From an uncultured bacterium (GTDB taxonomy: Bacteria; Nitrospirota; Thermodesulfovibrionia; Thermodesulfovibrionales; CALJEL01): 33,455 nt of DNA. The stretch is from positions 1 through 33,455 of the forward strand of contig CALJEL010000035.1 of NCBI GenBank assembly GCA_938074335.1, in the 5' to 3' direction. Both the position numbers and the translations under genes were made by a program. Within the stretch, counting starts at the first letter, position 1. Every line of letters starts with the position of its first letter. Below are positions 28,481 to 33,455 of the stretch, one piece after another. A model generated the notes under the pieces. It had not been told where the DNA came from. It made no database searches and saw nothing but the letters and a program-made list of their open reading frames with translations.

Positions 28481-29702
28481 AATCCATATTACTATGATAT
28501 TAGCCCTCATGTCAAGCAATTCCTTTGCAATTGATGCCTCTCTTCATGGCTTTTTTCAGGGAAATTATTCCTTGAGTGAAAGAAGTAATCCTGATGGCGG
28601 GGATTTCAAATGGGCAGAAGAGAGGTTCCAATTAAAACTCGATGGAGTAGAAGAGCCATTCAGGCTGTTTATCAAGACTGATGCATACTTTAATCATATC
28701 GATAAAAAAGGTGATCTGGAAGTGAGGGAAGGCTACATAGATTACACAGCTAAAAACTGGGATTTGAGGATTGGCAGGCAGGTTATCACATGGGGGCTCG
28801 GAGATTTGCTCTTTATAAATGATGTATTTCCAAAGGACTATGAGGCATTCTTCTCGGGAAGGCCTCTGGAGTACCTCAAAAAAGGTATTGATGCCGTAAA
28901 ACTTGGCACATATCCAGAGGCTGTATCTCTTGAACTCGTAGTCATTCCCTTTTTTGAGCCTAATAGATTTCCTGATTCAAAAAGGTTCTGGAGCTATAAT
29001 CCTATGCTAGGGATACCACTGGAAGAGAAAGAACCTGTGACAAACTTTAAGAATACAGAAATTGCCATGAGACTATATCGTGATATTTCAGGTTTTGATG
29101 CATCTATATATCTTTATCGTGGCTTTTTCAGACAGCCCTCCATGAGGCCCGATAACTTCACGATGCCAGCACGGCTCACGCTCTTTTATCCGAGACTCTC
29201 TGTTTATGGAGCAAGCCTTCAGGGAAGGGCACTGAATGGTATTTTGAGCCTTGAGGCAGGATATTATGACTCAAGGCAGGACAGAAAGGGAACCGATCCT
29301 GTGATACCTAATTCTCAGACAAGGTTTCTGATAGGTTATCAAAAACAGGTCTGGGAAGATTTCACAATAGGCCTTCAATATTATGGGGAATACATGCATG
29401 ACTATTCAGAATACATAAGGAGTCAACCTTCCCAAATTCCTGTAGCCAGAAGACTTTATCAGCTTACCTCAATTAGGCTTACACAATTTTTGATGCACCA
29501 GAACTTAAGGCTCAGCCTGTTTTCCTTCTACAGCCCCTCAGAGGGAGATTATATGCTGAATCCTGAGATCAAATATAATTTTTCTGACCACCTCTGGGCT
29601 GCCCTTGGCGAAAATATCTTTGGAGGTGGTAGGGAAGGAAGTCGCCTTGGAAGCCTTGACAGGAATGATAATCTTTATATACAGTTGAGATACGAGTTTT
29701 AG
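28383..29702 (+). CDS. outer-membrane beta-barrel protein (DUF1302/porin-like); start uncertain
   Basis: GYIDYTAKNWDLRIGRQVITWGLGDLLFINDVFPKDY...LYIQLRYEF* (terminal aromatic). Codons before 28383 are antisense to the coiled-coil repeat. SSVCGIIHITMILALMSSNSFA could be a signal peptide; ATG 28494 is an alternative start. Confidence 0.75.
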   Translation: MRSSSRNTKVKGSALYKYSSFLSSVFFSSVCGIIHITMILALMSSNSFAIDASLHGFFQGNYSLSERSNPDGGDFKWAEERFQLKLDGVEEPFRLFIKTDAYFNHIDKKGDLEVREGYIDYTAKNWDLRIGRQVITWGLGDLLFINDVFPKDYEAFFSGRPLEYLKKGIDAVKLGTYPEAVSLELVVIPFFEPNRFPDSKRFWSYNPMLGIPLEEKEPVTNFKNTEIAMRLYRDISGFDASIYLYRGFFRQPSMRPDNFTMPARLTLFYPRLSVYGASLQGRALNGILSLEAGYYDSRQDRKGTDPVIPNSQTRFLIGYQKQVWEDFTIGLQYYGEYMHDYSEYIRSQPSQIPVARRLYQLTSIRLTQFLMHQNLRLSLFSFYSPSEGDYMLNPEIKYNFSDHLWAALGENIFGGGREGSRLGSLDRNDNLYIQLRYEF

Positions 29703-29729
29703 TATAAATTATTACTGGAGGATGAGGAA

Positions 29730-30533
29730 TTGAAGGCTGAAAGCAATAATAAGTTTTCTGGTAGTTGCTGACCAACAAAGGATGGTGCAGGTGTGCATCA
29801 CTATGCCTTTGTAGAGAAGGCTCAGATTAATACACTTAAAACAGAGGACTGTTTGTTCTGTGGGGCTCCTTTTCAATATCTTGAAAGATCTCAGGAGATG
29901 ACCTGCCTTTATTGTGGTAAGAAAGAGCAGGGTAACATAAAATGTCCTGATGGTCATTATATATGCGAGGCCTGCCATAACAGTGATTCCATGAGGTTGA
30001 TAGAAGAGATAGTGTTCACCACAACCTCAAATAATCCCTTTGAGATATCTGAACTGCTTATAAATCATCCGGCCCTTCCAGTGCTTGGCTGCCAGCATGC
30101 CTATATTGCTGGTGGTGCTTTAATGGCTGCAATAAAAAATCAGGGTTCAGGGGTGTCTCCAGAGGATATAAAAGAGGTCTTCGCACGTACAGGAAGACAG
30201 GCACAGGGAGGATACTGTGGACTTACAGGCATATGTGGTGTAGTTCCAGCTATTGTAGCATGTTTTTCGGTGCTTACAGGTTCAAGATGTGGCACTGACA
30301 GGCAACAGCAGATTACAATGGAGGCTGCCACCAGGGTTATGAGGGCAATAACAGCCCTTACAGGACCGAGTTGCTGTAAGGCCTATGTGAGGGCAGGCCT
30401 TGAGGTTGCTGTAAGATATCTTGGTGAGAGTCTCGGGATAGTCCTTCCTTTGGAGCGGGTTTCAAAATGCAGGCATTCTTTAAGGCATCCTCATGGCTGT
30501 AGAACAGAGAGGTGCCCTTATTTTGATGCTTGA
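29730..30533 (+). CDS. DUF5714-like Cys-rich protein, putative selenoprotein (TGA at 29769-29771 read as Sec)
   Basis: GGAGG RBS (29717-29721) sits 8 nt before TTG 29730. The frame reads MKAESNNKFSGSC-U-PTKDGAGVHHYAFVEKAQINTLKTEDCLFCGAPFQYL... and joins the ORF-track protein; strong SECIS-like hairpin after the TGA. Confidence 0.78.
29783..29800 (+). promoter_or_regulatory. candidate bacterial SECIS hairpin in the DUF5714-like gene
   Basis: TGGTGCA-GGTG-TGCATCA: 7-bp stem (one G-U), GGUG loop exactly 18 nt after the TGA. E. coli fdhF has GGUUGCA-GGUC-UGCACC with the loop 18 nt after its UGA. Confidence 0.8.
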
Positions 30534-30565
30534 AATTGTTTATGGTTATGATAAATAATTGATTT

Positions 30566-32341
30566 ATGAATATACTTTTATTGTTAACCTTTACAATCAT
30601 TATCTTTTTCCTTGCCTACAGGATATACGGTGGATTCATAAGCCGTGTGTTTAAAGCTAATGATGCCAATCCCACACCGGCAAGGGAGATTTATGATGGC
30701 ATAGATTATGTTCCTTCAAAAACCCCGGTTGTATTTTCCCATCATTTTGCCTCTATAGCAGGAGGAGGCCCTATAATAGGACCAACTGTTGCCCTTATAT
30801 ATGGTTTTTATCCATCGTGGCTCTGGATTATCCTTGGAGGTATACTGATAGGTGCTGTTCATGACTACACATCCCTTTTTGTGAGTATGCGAGAAAAGGG
30901 AAGGTCAATAGCAGAGATAGCCCGTAAGACAATGGGTAACTGGGGCTTTGTATTGTTCATATTTTTTACATTATCTCTTTTAATTCTTGTATGCTCTGCC
31001 TTTCTGAGCCTCACCGCAACAGCACTCACATCAATGGTAAATCTAAAAACCCTTCAGCTTCCAGAGGGTCAGACTCTCCTCAGGACCGTGGCTGATCCAA
31101 AGACAGGCGAGACAAAGGCAATAATAGGCGGTGTTGCCTCAACCTCAGTTATTGTTATTACCGTTTTTGCACCATTACTGGGTTTTCTTATTACAAAGAG
31201 GTCTCTGAAGACCATTCCTGCTGTGATCATCGCATCAAGCATTGCATTTATTTCTGTAATTATAGGCTTAAAGTTTCCTGTTCGCCTTTCTCCAGAGACA
31301 TGGATGATATTGCTTTCTTTATATTGTTTCTTTGCATCTGCAATCTCTGTATGGCTTATACTTCAGCCAAGGGATTTTATAAACTCCTTCATACTCTATG
31401 GTGGGCTTCTTGCACTCATTGCAGGGATAATTATGGGAGGGCTTAAGGGTATTAATATCTCAGCACCAGCCCTTAATGTTGCAGAGGGTCATTCAAAACT
31501 GGGTCCCCTCTGGCCAATACTTTTTATAACAGTTGCCTGCGGTGCCATATCTGGATTCCATAGCCTTGTGGCAGGAGGAACAACATCCAAACAGATCCAG
31601 AAGGAGTCAGACGCAAAGAGGATTGGCTATGGAGCGATGCTCCTTGAGTCATTACTTGCTGTCTCTGTCTTAATAGCTGTGGGAGCAGCCCTCACATTCA
31701 GTGAGTATTCCAATATTGTATTTCCAGATCCGAAGGCAGGAAAGTCCAATCCAGTACTTGCCTTTTCCCTTGGGACAGGTCTGCTTCTTGATAAAACCAT
31801 TGGCATACCTGTTTATATGGGGACCATTTTCGGAATAGTAATGGTTGAGGGATTTCTTGCCACTACGCTTGATACCTCTGTAAGGCTTGGCAGATATCTA
31901 CTTGAAGAATTATGGAAGGTGATATTTAAGAAAACTCCGGGACTACTTGGCTCCAAGTATTTCAATGCAGCTATTATTGTGATTGCCTCCTTGCTCCTTG
32001 CTTATAAACAGGGATTTCTGCTTGTCTGGCCTGTATTTGGTTCTGCAAATCAGCTCCTTGCAAGCCTTGCCCTCATAGCAGTCTCTTTGTGGCTAACAGG
32101 CAGAGCAAGGAAGAGCCTTTTTACACTTCTTCCAGCAGCCTTTATGCTTATTACAACAATAGTCTCTCTTTTATATCTAACTATCACGAAGTATCTACCC
32201 TCTCATAATCAGGTCCTCACAGGTATATCAGTATTTTTAATCATACTTGCCTCATGTGTGAGTGTACTTGCCTGGAAGAATCTTTTTTCCTATATGAATG
32301 GCTCAAGAGAGGTTGTGAAGGATCCGTTAATCAATAATTAA
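30566..32341 (+). CDS. cstA: carbon starvation protein CstA-like peptide transporter
   Basis: FVLFIFFTLSLLILV..., SHHFASIAGGGPIIGPTVALIYGFYPSWLWIILGGILIGAVHDYTSL, ISGFHSLVAGGTTSKQI. Confidence 0.94.
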   Translation: MNILLLLTFTIIIFFLAYRIYGGFISRVFKANDANPTPAREIYDGIDYVPSKTPVVFSHHFASIAGGGPIIGPTVALIYGFYPSWLWIILGGILIGAVHDYTSLFVSMREKGRSIAEIARKTMGNWGFVLFIFFTLSLLILVCSAFLSLTATALTSMVNLKTLQLPEGQTLLRTVADPKTGETKAIIGGVASTSVIVITVFAPLLGFLITKRSLKTIPAVIIASSIAFISVIIGLKFPVRLSPETWMILLSLYCFFASAISVWLILQPRDFINSFILYGGLLALIAGIIMGGLKGINISAPALNVAEGHSKLGPLWPILFITVACGAISGFHSLVAGGTTSKQIQKESDAKRIGYGAMLLESLLAVSVLIAVGAALTFSEYSNIVFPDPKAGKSNPVLAFSLGTGLLLDKTIGIPVYMGTIFGIVMVEGFLATTLDTSVRLGRYLLEELWKVIFKKTPGLLGSKYFNAAIIVIASLLLAYKQGFLLVWPVFGSANQLLASLALIAVSLWLTGRARKSLFTLLPAAFMLITTIVSLLYLTITKYLPSHNQVLTGISVFLIILASCVSVLAWKNLFSYMNGSREVVKDPLINN

Positions 32342-33111
32342 TCCTCTAAGGACTTTGCCTCCTCCCAGAGTTTATCCATCTCTTCAAGTGTCATTTCAGA
32401 GAGGTTTTTACCCATCTCTTTTGCCTTTATCTCAATATGCCTGAATCTTGAGATAAATTTGCTTATAGTCTTTCTCAGGGCATCCTCAGGATTCACTCCA
32501 ACAAACCGTGAGATATTTACAAGACTGAAGAAGATATCTCCAAGCTCATCCTCAATCTCTTCCTGGTTTTTTTTGTCAATTGCCTCTCTGAATTCCCTGA
32601 GTTCTTCATTTAGTTTTTCAAGTACATCACTTATGTCCTTCCAGTCAAACCCCACCTTTGCAGCCCTTGATTGCACCCTGTGGGCCTTTATGAGGGCAGG
32701 GAGTTCCTTCGGTATCCCTTCAAGTAGGGATTCCCTCTGCTTCCCCTCTTCCTTTTTCCTTTCTTCCCATTGTTCGAGAACCTCCTCTGCAGTCTTATAC
32801 TCAGCATCTCCAAATACATGGGGATGCCTTGAGACCATCTTACTTGCTATGTGCTCCATTACATCATCTATGGTAAATTCACCCCTCTCTTTTGCGATCT
32901 GGCACTGAAATATTATCTGAAAGAGAAGGTCTCCGAGTTCTTCTTTAAGCTTCTCGGGCTCTCCTTCATCAATTGCCTCTATCACCTCGTAGGTCTCCTC
33001 AATGAGAAAGGGCTTGATGGACTCCCTGGTCTGCTCCCTGTCCCAGGGACATTTAATCCGCAGTTTTTCCATTATCTCAATGAGTTTTTTAAGAGGTTTC
33101 ATAAGTGGCAT
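32338..33111 (-). CDS. mazG: nucleoside triphosphate pyrophosphohydrolase MazG
   Basis: KLRIKCPWDREQTRESIKPFLIEETYEVIEAI...EELGDLLFQIIFQ, second EDELGDIFFSLVN domain. Confidence 0.95.
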   Translation of the reverse strand: MPLMKPLKKLIEIMEKLRIKCPWDREQTRESIKPFLIEETYEVIEAIDEGEPEKLKEELGDLLFQIIFQCQIAKERGEFTIDDVMEHIASKMVSRHPHVFGDAEYKTAEEVLEQWEERKKEEGKQRESLLEGIPKELPALIKAHRVQSRAAKVGFDWKDISDVLEKLNEELREFREAIDKKNQEEIEDELGDIFFSLVNISRFVGVNPEDALRKTISKFISRFRHIEIKAKEMGKNLSEMTLEEMDKLWEEAKSLED

Positions 33112-33281
33112 TCAAGCTTATCCAATCTAAAGTTAAAAAGTCAAATCTGAGAAAATAAATTAGCAAATTAAAGAGGTGATTTATTCTTTTGAGATTAATT
33201 TCCCGCAACATCTTTTTGCATCCCTTTTCTTGAACTTTTTGATAAAAGATAACCTCAGAATCTGCTCTGATAAGACTTTGA

Positions 33282-33356
33282 GGCAGCCCGCCAGTTTTCT
33301 ACTGGGAAAATACACCCTAAACTGCCGATAGGAATGGCGGGGGATGCCGAAAAGGC
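33282..33356. ncRNA. possible structured RNA / riboswitch-like leader (unassigned)
   Basis: Nested pairing GGCA-g-CCCGCCA (33282-33293) with TGGCGGG-gga-TGCC (33335-33348); alternative hairpin TGCC-GAAAA-GGC; GC-rich island in AT-rich intergenic DNA. Confidence 0.35.
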
Positions 33357-33455
33357 TTTATCGCGACACCTTAATGTAAGATTTTTAATAACATTACCGA
33401 ACATTTCTTACTTCACCTTTTGGTGAAAAACTGTTTAATACATGATAAATAAAAA

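Noticed and set aside
33282-33427. Cobalamin, c-di-GMP (GEMM-I) or fluoride riboswitch assignment
   Set aside because: I compared the core motifs from memory and none matched well enough; left as an unassigned structured RNA.

Overview
The window looks like the chromosome of a thermophilic or anaerobic Nitrospirota/Thermodesulfovibrio-like bacterium; this placement is inferred from gene content only. Most of it is housekeeping: rsmE, csp, hypE, a NifS/IscS-like cysteine desulfurase, rapZ, gspF, htrA, osmC, ilvC, psd, pssA, leuA, ileS, lspA, lgt, cstA and mazG. The accessory part (about 21.7-30.5 kb) has an ArsR-type regulator with a near-perfect palindromic operator. Downstream are DsrE/DsrF/DsrH-like genes, an SQR-like flavoprotein and a second DsrE-like gene, then an RND/MMPL exporter, an outer-membrane lipoprotein-sorting protein and a beta-barrel protein. 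The main discovery is two genes that the ORF track truncates or mis-starts because of in-frame TGA codons that look like selenocysteine. The first is a DsrE-like protein (22080-22433) with a U-G-G-C motif. The second is a DUF5714-type Cys-rich protein (29730-30533) with an N-terminal S-C-U-P motif. Its TGA is followed by a hairpin that matches the E. coli fdhF SECIS in spacing (18 nt) and in its GGU-type loop. Other notable items are 7/8-bp-period degenerate tandem arrays (one inserted in frame in the RND exporter), a frameshift-split methyltransferase, a Ser-Ser variant at the presumed Psd self-cleavage site, and a possible structured RNA at the right edge. No searches were run; all family names come from reading the translated sequences.
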